52,505 bases of DNA. Origin: Betaproteobacteria bacterium (GTDB lineage: Bacteria; Pseudomonadota; Gammaproteobacteria; Burkholderiales; SG8-39). The stretch covers positions 1 through 52,505 of the forward strand of contig JACQTO010000110.1 of NCBI GenBank assembly GCA_016210745.1. Reading direction: 5' to 3'. A model generated the notes under the pieces. It worked only from the letters and a program-made list of their open reading frames with translations, was not told the origin of the DNA and searched no databases. Shown here piece by piece: positions 1-7,866 of this stretch (within the stretch, counting starts at the first letter, position 1; every line of letters starts with the position of its first letter). A program made the position numbers and the translations under genes.

Positions 1-1
1 C

Positions 2-811
2 GATTTCTGCGACCTGATGGGGCTGGACACGATGTCCGCCGGCATGACGATCGGCTGGGCTACCGAGTGCTGCGAGCGGGGTATCCTGAGCAAGAAAGAC
101 ACCGACGGCATCGACATGAAATACGGCAATCACCAGATGCTGCTCGAGCTCGTGCACAAGATCGCCTACCGGCAGGGAATCGGGGACCTCCTCGCCGAGG
201 GAAGCAAGCGGGCCGCCGCGAAGGTCGGCCAAGGTTCCGAAGCCTGGGCGATGACTTCCAAAGGCATGGAATTCGGCGGCTATGAATGCCGGGGCTCCTG
301 GGGACAGGCGATCCAGTACGCGTTCTCGCACCGCGGCGGTTGCCACCACGATCTGGGGCTGCCGGCGCGAAACGAACTAGGCACGCCCGACGCCACGAAG
401 ATCGAGGGCCGGGGCGAAGCCGTGAAGACTGCCGCGAGCCGGCGCATCATCTTCGACTCCTCGGTGACCTGCACATTTCCGATCGATATCCTGGGACTGG
501 AATCGTCGTCCGCGCTGCTCTCGGCGGTTACCGGAGAAAACCTCGACGTGCCCAAGCTCTACGAAATCGGCGAGCGCACCATGAATATGGAGCGGCTCTT
601 CATTTCGAAGGCGGGTTTCGGCAGGGCCGACGACCGTCTGCCGTCTCGGTTGCTCGATGAACCTCTGCCGGATGGGCCCAACCGCGGCAAGGTGGTGCCG
701 CTGGAGGCGCTCAAGGACGAGTTTTACCGAACCTGCGGCTGGGATCCGAAGACCGGTGTTCCCAGGACAGAAACGCTGCAGCGCCTGGGCATCGACCTCC
801 GCCCCGGCTGA
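2..811 (+). CDS. Aldehyde:ferredoxin oxidoreductase (AOR family), C-terminal part, 5' truncated by window
   Basis: Tungsten/molybdenum pterin enzyme of the AOR family, which oxidises aldehydes to acids and passes electrons to ferredoxin in the cytoplasm. The reading frame is open from base 2 and starts before the window, so only about the last 269 residues of a roughly 600-residue protein are present. The first visible residues, DFCDLMGLDTMSAG, are the conserved C-D-x-x-G-L-D-T segment of the C-terminal domain, whose Cys is the last [4Fe-4S] ligand. Further along are AEGSKRAA and the HRGGCHH segment, both typical of the family. A 10-bp hairpin follows the stop by 5 bases. Substrate cannot be told from this part; with a benzoyl-CoA-reductase-type ATPase at the other end of the window, an aromatic aldehyde or an electron-supply role is possible but is inference. 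Confidence 0.93.
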   Translation, partial: DFCDLMGLDTMSAGMTIGWATECCERGILSKKDTDGIDMKYGNHQMLLELVHKIAYRQGIGDLLAEGSKRAAAKVGQGSEAWAMTSKGMEFGGYECRGSWGQAIQYAFSHRGGCHHDLGLPARNELGTPDATKIEGRGEAVKTAASRRIIFDSSVTCTFPIDILGLESSSALLSAVTGENLDVPKLYEIGERTMNMERLFISKAGFGRADDRLPSRLLDEPLPDGPNRGKVVPLEALKDEFYRTCGWDPKTGVPRTETLQRLGIDLRPG

Positions 812-816
812 GTATT

Positions 817-844
817 GCGTAAATGGATGTCAAGCCATTTACGC
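817..844 (+). terminator. Perfect 10-bp hairpin directly after the AOR stop codon
   Basis: GCGTAAATGG at 817-826 is the exact reverse complement of CCATTTACGC at 835-844, with an 8-base loop. It starts 5 bases after the AOR stop. No T-run follows, so it is a 3'-end hairpin or weak terminator rather than a classical intrinsic terminator. The 200 bases that follow (845-1041) hold no gene that I recognise. Confidence 0.45.
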
Positions 845-1041
845 GGCTCATTGAACGCAGCACGGCGGCCGCTTCGAGGACCGATACCCGGTTTCGGTAC
901 CGTAAGAACCCCACCTCATTCTGAGCGGTTTGCGGTATTCCACCCGGTCATTTTCGGTGGGAGTATTTCGCTATCGTCGCAGCCGCTCGAAGCGTCGTCT
1001 GTCGGTTACGAGCAGGGCCGGGGAAACTGGAGATCGAGATC

Positions 1042-1173
1042 ATGAGCATCAAGAAGACCGCTATCGGTGTCGCGATCGAGCTCGGCCGGATTTGCATCAC
1101 CTTGGCGCATCCCTGCTACTGGGGGCTAGTGAAAGCGGTGAAAATATCGAAGTCGAAGGCTTCGCTCCACTAG
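1042..1173 (+). CDS. Possible 43-residue small protein, unknown
   Basis: A short ORF beginning MSIKKTAIGVAIELGR and ending KASLH. It is proposed mainly because the ATG has a good ribosome binding site (GGAGATCGAG just upstream), unlike most short ORFs here. Residues about 8-31 are fairly hydrophobic with two Cys (ICITLAHPCYW), so a small membrane-associated peptide is possible. I do not recognise a family. It lies between the AOR gene and a small zinc-ribbon ORF on the same strand. It may simply be noise in GC-rich sequence. Confidence 0.25.
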   Translation: MSIKKTAIGVAIELGRICITLAHPCYWGLVKAVKISKSKASLH

Positions 1174-1238
1174 CCAGGCGCGAATCCTGGCGAACCGCGC
1201 TCAAGAATCCCGATTCAACAGGTGGGGAGTCGGCGCAC

Positions 1239-1430
1239 ATGCACTATGCGATGAACAAGGATCTCCCAAAAACCAGCCTGTGCCGAGAGTGTCACCGCCT
1301 GGTTGAAACTTCTGCCATGCGTCCCCTGTCTCGTGATCGATTCGGCCGGCGCTTCCGCAATGTTTGTCCGGAATGCTTTAAGCGCATCATGGCGCTGCGA
1401 AAGGCTGCCCGGGAGGCACGCACGGGGTGA
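1239..1430 (+). CDS. Small zinc-ribbon-like protein (63 aa)
   Basis: Short protein with two CxxC knuckles, CREC near residue 15 and CPEC near residue 43, separated by a basic, Arg-rich stretch and followed by a Lys/Arg-rich helix (KRIMALRKAAREA). This is the layout of a zinc-ribbon or rubredoxin-like metal site, so a Zn- or Fe-binding accessory protein or nucleic-acid-binding protein is plausible. The longer open frame upstream (from 930) is very Arg-rich and looks non-coding, so the ATG at 1239 was chosen; the ATG at 1251 is an alternative. It sits downstream of the AOR gene and converges with the molybdopterin oxidoreductase. Function unknown. Confidence 0.45.
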   Translation: MHYAMNKDLPKTSLCRECHRLVETSAMRPLSRDRFGRRFRNVCPECFKRIMALRKAAREARTG

Positions 1431-1495
1431 GGGAGAAGCGCGTCGCGCACCTCCGCTTCCTCGGCAGGAGTGCTGCGTTCCCGGCGCAGGCACGC

Positions 1496-4048
1496 CTATT
1501 TGTAGACCTTGACCTCGACGCAATGATCCACAGCCGTTGAGATCAGATCGATATGGTCCAGGTCGGTGGGTAAGAGCGAGTTGAAGCTCACGCCCTTGCC
1601 GTGGGAAACGGGCATGGCCGGCGACCAATGTCCGAAGTGCCCGCCGACGCCGACCGTCTCGGGGTGGATGCATTGAGTCAGTTTGGCCAACGCCCTGACC
1701 TTCCGCACCGGCGACTCCAACCATACTTCGTCGCCATCGCTGATGCCCTTGGCTTTCGCCACCGACTCATTGAGCAGAATTCTGTAAGCGCCGGTCGCTT
1801 CGCAGAGCTCGTCGATCCATGGGTTCTCGCTGCCAAACGCCCCGTAGACGAATGGAAACTTGAAGTGGACCGCAATCAAGTCGTATTCCCCTTTCTGCAA
1901 CGCGCCGTAGGAAGGGCATGGCATCCACTCGGACAGCGGCTTGTAGTCCGAGGAGAGATCCCAATCCAGTCCCATTTCGCCGAGCACAGCCTTGAGTTGT
2001 TCCCCCTTCAAACTCAGATGTTCGAGATAGATCGGCACCCGGGCCTTGAGGCTTGGTCCGATATAGGCTTCTTCGATATCCCTCGATAGCGTAATGACGC
2101 CGTTTTCCCGGAACCAATCCAAGCCGTGCTCCTCGCCAAACCACGAGCGCGCCTGTCGGTCCATGACCTCGGCGACCGCATAGCGCTTGCCGGGCTTCAG
2201 CGCGTAATCGTCTTTCATGACGTAGGTGTGGTTGATGAGCCGGTAGAAATCGCCCAGGATGCCGAGCCGGTCCGCAATCTCGATCGTGACCTCCTGCGAA
2301 TACCTCACCCCCGGTGGCGGTTCGACCACGGGGTGGCGCACCTGCCAGTGAAAGTCGTGCTGGCCGCAGGCGTTGAGATTGTGTTGCGCCGAGCCGGTAT
2401 TGAAATCGTACCGCTCCAGATAACTGGGGTACGGAAGGACGATGTCATCGAAGAGCGTCGTCTCATTGATCTCCACTGCGAACCCGGCCATGAAACGCAG
2501 CGATTGATAGAGATGCTCGACCTTCTTGATGTCGCCGAAAGAACTCAGTATGAAATTCGCGGGCGAATGCAGCAGCACCTCGAGGCCGTAGTCCAGGCCC
2601 CACGCCGACGGATTCTCCACCGTGACCGGCAGGAGCGGATGGTAATGCGTGGCCAGGGGGAAGAGTTCGCCCACGTCCATTCGCTTCGGGATCGAGGGCT
2701 TGCGGCCCGGGTAGGCCTTGGGGTGCGGCTGGTGGAACATGTGCCCCCCATCCTCCAGCATGCCGTCGGTGCCGCCTTCGGGCCACCAGTGGTGCGGATG
2801 CTTGCCCGCAGCTGCGGTGCTCAAGATGCCTCCGGGCACATTCACCGCTCCGACCACGATGTTCAGGACCTTGAGCGGCCAGCAGTTGTGAAAACCATGC
2901 TTGTGGCCCTGCGTGCCTTTGGCCCAATCCACGCAGGCGGGCCGGAACGGGAGTTCGACCCCGTCGATGGTGATCGTCTCGCCGATGCGCGCGGCCTCGC
3001 CGAACTCGCGCGCGATGCGCCTGACGGTGGCCGCCGGGATCGTCGTGATTTTCTCGGTCGCCTCCGGTGCGTACTTGGTGACGTGATCGCGCAGCAGCTC
3101 GAACGCCGGCCGGCCCTGCTGCCCTTGCGCATCGAACGAGCCGCTGATCGCCGGATCGCCGAGGCTCGGGTCATCGTGCGTTTTGACCTTGCCGTCCGCG
3201 GCGTCATAAACAAGGGGCTTATTGCTGGCGGCGTCGCGCACATAGCGCCCATCGGCCCCGACCAGGTAAGGCGCGTTGGTCTTGCTCTTCAGGAAAGGCG
3301 CATCGTAGATGCCCAGTTCGTTCAAGAGCACGTGCAGCATGCTGTTCGCCAGGGCCGCATCGGTGCCGGGGCGAATCGGTATCCATTCGTTGGCCTTGCT
3401 CCCCGCGTACGCGCCCACCGGATCGATGACCACCAGCTTCATGCCCCGGGCACGCGCATCGGCCATATCCAGTAAGTTGTGATTGAAGGCACCACGCGCA
3501 GCTACGCCGAACTGGGTTCCCACCAAAATGCAATAGTTGGCGTAGTGCACATCCGGCTGCTGATGGAATCCGCCGCCGGAGAAGTACTCGACCGGATGCA
3601 CCACCTTGCCGCAACTGGGCGAAGCGGCCTGATTTACGTGGGGCGTTCCGAAAGCGCTGCCCAGAGCCTTCAACCAAAAGTGCTGGTCCCCGCCCGGCTC
3701 CCAGCAGTAGATCCAGAGTTTTTTCGGGTCATCGCGGATGCGCTCGAGCTGGGCGACGATGGTGTCGATCGCCTCCTGCCAGGAGATTTCGACCCAACCC
3801 GGATCCTCGCCAAGACCTTTCCTGGGATTGGTACGCTTGAGCGGAACCTTGACCCGATTCGGGTTGTACAGGTTCATCATGCCCGCCTTGCCCTTGGCGC
3901 ACATCATGCCGCGGTTCTGCGGATTATCCTTATTGCCCTCGATGTTCACCACCACGCCATCTTCCACCTGCACCTTGATGCCGCAGCCGATATAGCACAT
4001 GCCGCAAGTCGCCGGGACCACTTTCGATTGCAACTTTGACTGCGTCAT
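1496..4048 (-). CDS. Molybdopterin-dependent oxidoreductase, DMSO reductase superfamily catalytic subunit (850 aa)
   Basis: Mo/W-bis-MGD enzyme. The N-terminus carries the [4Fe-4S] motif C15-x2-C18-x3-C22 with C50 in the CAKGKAG segment. The SPSCGKVVHP segment offers a Cys as probable Mo ligand, as in the thiosulfate/polysulfide/nitrate (Nap) type. Residues around GTDAALANSMLHVL and the C-terminal dinucleotide-binding domain (LLNESVAKAKGISDGDEVWL) complete the fold. There is no twin-arginine signal, so it is cytoplasmic. The start at 4048 was chosen because GGAGAAGG lies upstream and the Fe-S motif follows directly; the longer frame to 4147 is poor. No Fe-S or membrane-anchor subunit gene is adjacent, which is unusual. 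Substrate unknown; hydroxylation, dehydrogenation or hydration of an aromatic or alkyl compound are all possible. SDR and AOR genes lie on either side. Confidence 0.93.
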   Translation of the reverse strand: MTQSKLQSKVVPATCGMCYIGCGIKVQVEDGVVVNIEGNKDNPQNRGMMCAKGKAGMMNLYNPNRVKVPLKRTNPRKGLGEDPGWVEISWQEAIDTIVAQLERIRDDPKKLWIYCWEPGGDQHFWLKALGSAFGTPHVNQAASPSCGKVVHPVEYFSGGGFHQQPDVHYANYCILVGTQFGVAARGAFNHNLLDMADARARGMKLVVIDPVGAYAGSKANEWIPIRPGTDAALANSMLHVLLNELGIYDAPFLKSKTNAPYLVGADGRYVRDAASNKPLVYDAADGKVKTHDDPSLGDPAISGSFDAQGQQGRPAFELLRDHVTKYAPEATEKITTIPAATVRRIAREFGEAARIGETITIDGVELPFRPACVDWAKGTQGHKHGFHNCWPLKVLNIVVGAVNVPGGILSTAAAGKHPHHWWPEGGTDGMLEDGGHMFHQPHPKAYPGRKPSIPKRMDVGELFPLATHYHPLLPVTVENPSAWGLDYGLEVLLHSPANFILSSFGDIKKVEHLYQSLRFMAGFAVEINETTLFDDIVLPYPSYLERYDFNTGSAQHNLNACGQHDFHWQVRHPVVEPPPGVRYSQEVTIEIADRLGILGDFYRLINHTYVMKDDYALKPGKRYAVAEVMDRQARSWFGEEHGLDWFRENGVITLSRDIEEAYIGPSLKARVPIYLEHLSLKGEQLKAVLGEMGLDWDLSSDYKPLSEWMPCPSYGALQKGEYDLIAVHFKFPFVYGAFGSENPWIDELCEATGAYRILLNESVAKAKGISDGDEVWLESPVRKVRALAKLTQCIHPETVGVGGHFGHWSPAMPVSHGKGVSFNSLLPTDLDHIDLISTAVDHCVEVKVYK

Positions 4049-4158
4049 TTCCACGAGCCTTCTCCTCCGCACTTGAGTGTTGCCGCGGTCGTTATTATCG
4101 CTCAGCCCAACTTGCGATTGCTCGCCTTGATCGGGCCGCCGGTCCATTTCCCTACCGA

Positions 4159-4896
4159 CTAAGTCGGGTTATAGACGCCCCTGGCGATGACCTCGCCGCT
4201 CCAGCCGTTGCCGGCCTCGCTCGCGAGGAACAACACGAGACTGGTGAACTCCTCGGGCGATCTGAGCTGGCCAGCCTTGATACGCTGAGCCTGCTCTTCC
4301 TCCGTGTACATGCTGCGCCACATCGGCGTATCGGTTTGACCCGGTCCGGCTGCCATCACCTCGATCCGGTGCGGTGCCAGCTCGGCAGCCAGCGACCTCG
4401 TCAACGCCACCACGCCGCCCTTCGAGGCCGCGTAATGGGCCGCGCTCTTGGCGCCCTTGATGCCGATCGCCGACGTGACGTTGATGATCTTGCCGCAACC
4501 GCCCTGGCGCACCATCTGGGTGGCCGCCGCGTGGCAGCACAGGAAAGTCCCGCGCAGGTTGGTGTCGAGCACCCGGTCCCAGTCTTTCTCGGTCATCTCG
4601 AGAAACGGCATTAATCCGGAGCGCCCGGCGTTGTTCACCATCACGTCGAGCCGGCCGAAAACTTTCACCGCATGCTGCACCAGTGCTCGCACCTGCTCTC
4701 CCGAAGTAACGTCGGCGAGGCACGACTCCGCAGTCCCGCCCGCCGCCCGAATACTGCGCACCGTCTCGTTGGCATGCTCTGCCTCGACGTCGGAGACAAG
4801 GACCTTCGCCCCTGCCCCGGCCATGGCCTGCGCGAGCGATCTACCAAGGCCCCGGCCCGAACCGGTGACAATTGCGATTTTTCCATCAAGCCTCAT
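4159..4896 (-). CDS. SDR family NAD(P)-dependent oxidoreductase (FabG-like)
   Basis: Classical short-chain dehydrogenase/reductase of 245 residues, cytoplasmic. The cofactor motif TGSGRGLG is near residue 11, the NNAG motif near residue 88, and the catalytic Ser (TSAIG) with YAASK near residue 152. The PGQTDTPM segment is the usual C-terminal substrate loop start. It oxidises or reduces a hydroxy/keto group, often on a CoA or ACP thioester. It lies 110 bases upstream of the molybdopterin oxidoreductase on the same strand, so they may be co-transcribed and act on successive oxidation states of one substrate; this is inference. Confidence 0.92.
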   Translation of the reverse strand: MRLDGKIAIVTGSGRGLGRSLAQAMAGAGAKVLVSDVEAEHANETVRSIRAAGGTAESCLADVTSGEQVRALVQHAVKVFGRLDVMVNNAGRSGLMPFLEMTEKDWDRVLDTNLRGTFLCCHAAATQMVRQGGCGKIINVTSAIGIKGAKSAAHYAASKGGVVALTRSLAAELAPHRIEVMAAGPGQTDTPMWRSMYTEEEQAQRIKAGQLRSPEEFTSLVLFLASEAGNGWSGEVIARGVYNPT

Positions 4897-4942
4897 TGCA
4901 TCCTCCCTCTGCTATTAACTTGGGGTGTTCGCCCCCGCTCCC

Positions 4943-5788
4943 TCATTGCTTCACGAATTTGAGCGTGAATCGGTCGCTCTCGCCGATCTCCTCGTACTTC
5001 GCGCGGTCCCTGTCCTTCAGGCGATACGTCGGCGGGAGCGACCACACGCCTTCCGGATAATCTTTGGTGTCCTTCGGGTTCGCATTCACCTCCGAAGCAC
5101 CGGCGAATTTGAACCCGGCCTTTTCGATCAGCGCGATAGCGAAGTCCTGACGTACGTAGCCGGTTTTCATCTGCTCTTCCTGCGTCAGATCCGTGCGCCC
5201 GCGATGATCGACGACGCCAAGCACGCCGCCCGGCTTCAGCGCTTTGTGAAATGCGCGCAGCGCCCCGTCGATCTCCTTGCGCTCGACCCAGTTGTGCAGA
5301 TTTCGGAACGTGAGAACGAAATCGGCACTGCCCGGCGGCGCGATCGCGTGCTTATCGGCGTTGAATTTCGTGACCACGACTTTCTCATAAAGAGCAGGTT
5401 CGGCCTTGAGCCGCGCCAGCAGCTTCTGATGATCGGCAAGATACTGCGGTGGCACCGCCTCGTCGCGGTTCGCGGCGATGTAACGACCGCGCGCCTTCAA
5501 GTAGGGCGCGAGGATTTCCATGTAATAGCCGCTGCTGCCCGGCAGGATTTCCACCACCGTGCTGTTGTCCTTGACGCCGAAAAACGTCAGGACCTCGATC
5601 GGATGCCGGAAACGATCGCGGGCCACGTTGCGCTCGGTGCGATGCGGCGCCGCCAGCCACTGGGCAAGCCCGCGTTGCTCCTGAGCCTGCGCGGGCAGGC
5701 AGGGGAACACAATGGCTGCGACTAGCGCCGCAACGAGCAGCTTGTCTGCGGCAACTGCCATCGCGTCCTTCTTTGCAGGCGATTTCAT
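4943..5788 (-). CDS. Exported class I SAM-methyltransferase-like protein
   Basis: 281 residues. A clear signal peptide (KLLVAALVAAIVFPCLPAQAQ) precedes a Rossmann methyltransferase fold: VVEILPGSSGYYMEILAP is motif I, followed by an NADKHAIAPPGSADFVLTFRN-type motif around residue 150 and the KPGGVLGVVDHRG motif near residue 197. Homologues of this type are widespread in proteobacteria and are annotated as predicted methyltransferases, although S-adenosylmethionine is not expected in the periplasm, so the true activity is open. Motif I is GSSGYY rather than GxGxG. The start is uncertain: an internal ATG at 5761 has a better ribosome binding site (AAGGACGCG). It stands alone between the SDR gene and the HEPN/MNT pair. 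Confidence 0.88.
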   Translation of the reverse strand: MKSPAKKDAMAVAADKLLVAALVAAIVFPCLPAQAQEQRGLAQWLAAPHRTERNVARDRFRHPIEVLTFFGVKDNSTVVEILPGSSGYYMEILAPYLKARGRYIAANRDEAVPPQYLADHQKLLARLKAEPALYEKVVVTKFNADKHAIAPPGSADFVLTFRNLHNWVERKEIDGALRAFHKALKPGGVLGVVDHRGRTDLTQEEQMKTGYVRQDFAIALIEKAGFKFAGASEVNANPKDTKDYPEGVWSLPPTYRLKDRDRAKYEEIGESDRFTLKFVKQ

Positions 5789-5977
5789 CTGGGCCTCGCG
5801 TGGGGATCCGTAAGGATCGGGTTGGGTATGATAGCGAGGATTTAGGACTTACGATTCAGGAAAGTTAGCCGCGCAGCCAAAGCACTACTGACTGAAAGAC
5901 ACGCGCAGAACAGGAAGGTCGCATAGGCTGGCAGCTTGTCGTGAAACGACTCGATCTGTTCTAATCGGACCCCTAGA

Positions 5978-6385
5978 TCACTGCCGCTCGGCAGGTTCAG
6001 ACGGTTTCGACAGGCGATCCTGTGCCCAGGCAATAGTCGTGGTAACCATGGCCGTTGCAGCGCTACGATTCAGCGCCCCAGGTTCGACTAGGCCGTAGCG
6101 CGCCTCCACCGCGTACGGGTCCAGCTCGTCCAGATGCTCGGCGGCCACCGGTAATGGGATCCGGGCATCGCGCAGGAGATCAAGAAGTTCCCCGACATTG
6201 TGCGTCCGCCGAAAGGCAACACCGGTATGCGCCAACACCGCCTTGAGCGCCTTTTCGACGGATTGGTGCGCGTGAAAACCGATTACGGTGTCATTCATGT
6301 CGGGCAGCGCAGCGAGTGCGCGAAATGCCTGCTCATCCCGGCAGGCCGCGGCCAGCAGAATCTCGGCGACGCTAGGTTCAGCCAT
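5978..6385 (-). CDS. HEPN domain protein, partner of the MNT nucleotidyltransferase (toxin-antitoxin pair)
   Basis: 135 residues of HEPN fold (pfam05168 type): DEQAFRALAALPDMNDTVIGFHAHQSVEKALKAVL contains the conserved H-Q-x-x-E-K-x-L-K-A helix and THNVGELLDLL the conserved T-H-x-L motif. The ATG at 6385 overlaps the end of the nucleotidyltransferase gene by 8 bases, the standard arrangement of MNT-HEPN modules. In such pairs the HEPN protein is usually an RNase toxin or an AMPylation target. A canonical RNase motif Rx4-6H is not obvious (only FRRTH), so catalytic activity is uncertain. A longer frame upstream to 6547 is antisense-like and was rejected because the family homology begins at MAEPSVAE. 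Confidence 0.85.
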   Translation of the reverse strand: MAEPSVAEILLAAACRDEQAFRALAALPDMNDTVIGFHAHQSVEKALKAVLAHTGVAFRRTHNVGELLDLLRDARIPLPVAAEHLDELDPYAVEARYGLVEPGALNRSAATAMVTTTIAWAQDRLSKPSEPAERQ

Positions 6386-6689
6386 GAACGACCTTCCCTT
6401 CGCGCAACGCCCAGTAAAGCACGGACCCCGGCTGGTCACCCCAGCGCGCGACTTCTTCGGCAGAATAAACGAGAATGTCCGCAGGAATGCGCAGCGGCCG
6501 CAGTAACCGCCGCAACCGCACCATTTCCTTGGCGCGATCCTCAACATGCTGCTCGATCACGAGAAGATCCAGATCAGAATCTTCCCCTGCGTTGCCCCGT
6601 GCGTAGGAACCAAACAGCACGATGCGTGCCGGTTCCGCGGCCTCAGAGAGAAGCCGAATTGCCGCTTCGATCTTGTCGCTGGTTACCAC
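6378..6689 (-). CDS. MNT-type minimal nucleotidyltransferase (antitoxin of HEPN/MNT pair)
   Basis: 103 residues with the pol-beta nucleotidyltransferase signature GSYARG at 27-32 and DSDLD at 37-41. D39 and D41 are the metal-binding pair and D71 (PADILVY) the third acidic residue, so the active site looks intact. In characterised MntA/HepT systems this enzyme AMPylates the HEPN toxin. It is the first gene of the two-gene operon and its stop overlaps the HEPN start. The 300 bases upstream (6690-6988) contain no gene that I recognise, only a 10-bp palindrome TACCATGGTA at 6777-6786. Confidence 0.88.
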   Translation of the reverse strand: MVTSDKIEAAIRLLSEAAEPARIVLFGSYARGNAGEDSDLDLLVIEQHVEDRAKEMVRLRRLLRPLRIPADILVYSAEEVARWGDQPGSVLYWALREGKVVHG

Positions 6690-6988
6690 TGCCTCTTAGA
6701 CAATCTGTCCATCATCTAGAAAATCTCCCATGCGTCCATGCGGCACCTTTCTTAAGCCAACGGACTTTGGCCCTAGTACCATGGTAGCGTTCTTGTCAGC
6801 AAGAAGCTACTAGCGCAGCCAGCGCCAAACAGATTGGGGCACACCGGATATCACTGCGATTTTCCCAACCCTACCCCAACCGCTACTTTCCTCTGGTGAC
6901 ACGCAGCAATAGTGTTCCTGCGGCAAGTGAAAACAGTATCTCAATCACCCACAGGACGATGTTTATGCCTTCTGTCGATTGGGGCCGC

Positions 6989-7234
6989 TCATCGAAAGCG
7001 CCGTCGTTGCTTCATCACACGAAACACCATTTCTTCTCCCCTCGCATAAATTCTTGCTACTCGGTAGAAACTACCCCTGCAGGGCGCATCGAGGCAGCTG
7101 CCGCCCTCCTCGAGAACGCGATAGCCCGCATCGAGCGCACCCCCGAGCCCGGCGAGGTAGGCGCCTTGCTTGCGCATCGTGATTCTGCGCATCGCACCGG
7201 CGCCGCCGTGGATCGCGATAACCGGCCGGGTCAT
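6989..7234 (-). pseudogene. Truncated remnant of isoaspartyl peptidase/L-asparaginase (Ntn hydrolase)
   Basis: The first about 49 residues (MTRPVIAIHGGAGAMRR ... GYRVLEEGGSCLDA) match the N-terminus of plant-type asparaginase/isoaspartyl peptidase, including the IHGGAG motif. After about base 7085 similarity stops and the frame runs into unrelated sequence and a stop, so the roughly 300-residue enzyme, including its autocleavage Thr, is missing. Its ATG overlaps the stop region of the phosphoribosyltransferase gene, so it may still be co-transcribed. Probably the leftover of a deletion. Confidence 0.65.
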
Positions 7235-7866
7235 AGACCGAGCATGGCGGCAATCTCGTCTTCGGTGAGATCGCGCCAGATTTCATAGGCATCGGCAACC
7301 GCAAAACTCAACCCACCGCGAATATTCGCGCAGCATACGTGGTCGGCGAGCTTGGCGATCGCGGCAAGGGCGCTCGCATGTGCCGTGGGCACGGCGACCA
7401 CGATTTCCGAGGGCTTCAGCTTGCGCAGCGCCGCGATGGCGGTGCGCATCGTCGAGCCGGCCGCGATGCCGTCGTCGACCAGGATCACCGGCCTTCCCGC
7501 CACGGCGGGAAGGGATCGGTCGCCGCGCAGCCGAAAGTTGCGCCGAGCGACTTTTACCCGCGCCTCGGTGATTCCCTGATCGATCTGCTCGCGTGTCAGG
7601 TTCCAGCGCTCGCGCGCCTCGCCGTCGATCCAGACGCTCCCGTCGAAGGCAACTGCGCCGTAGCCGCTTTCGGTGGTCCAGGGCAGAAGCACCTTGCTCA
7701 CCGGAACCACGTCGAGCGTCAAGCCCAGCGACTTGGCGATTTCTGCTGCCACCGGTACGCCTCCCGAGGGAATCGCGAGGACCAGCGCCTGGCTCCCGCG
7801 ATAGCTCCCGAGCATATGCGCGAGTTTGCGGCCTGCCGCCGCTCGGTCGTGGAATGGCGCTTTCAG
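7231..7866 (-). CDS. Phosphoribosyltransferase family protein, probable CTG start
   Basis: Type I PRTase fold with VILVDDGIAAGSTM as the PRPP-binding loop and AIPSGGVPVAAEIA near the N-terminus. The usual family N-terminus F-x-DR-x-x-AG-x-x-LA is encoded upstream of the first ATG (7815) as FHDRAAAGRKLAHM. The frame is open back to a TAA just before 7884 and contains no ATG, GTG or TTG there; CTG at 7866-7864 overlaps the TGA of the permease gene (CTGA), so translation-coupled CTG initiation is proposed, giving 211 residues. Such PRTases, often annotated as predicted phosphoribosyltransferases, have unknown substrates. It is the last gene of the tetR-ABC operon. Confidence 0.85.
   Translation of the reverse strand: MKAPFHDRAAAGRKLAHMLGSYRGSQALVLAIPSGGVPVAAEIAKSLGLTLDVVPVSKVLLPWTTESGYGAVAFDGSVWIDGEARERWNLTREQIDQGITEARVKVARRNFRLRGDRSLPAVAGRPVILVDDGIAAGSTMRTAIAALRKLKPSEIVVAVPTAHASALAAIAKLADHVCCANIRGGLSFAVADAYEIWRDLTEDEIAAMLGL

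Noticed and set aside
2126..3475. Long plus-strand open frame (449 codons) opposite the molybdopterin oxidoreductase
   Set aside because: Composition is Arg/Asp/Val-rich without any family motif, and the opposite strand encodes a complete enzyme. It is a GC-driven antisense frame. The same applies to 14997-16529, 21101-22270, 34320-36074, 38224-39306 and 40960-42876.
5842..6033. 63-codon minus-strand ORF downstream of the HEPN gene
   Set aside because: Overlaps the HEPN gene end in another frame and shows no motif; probably chance.
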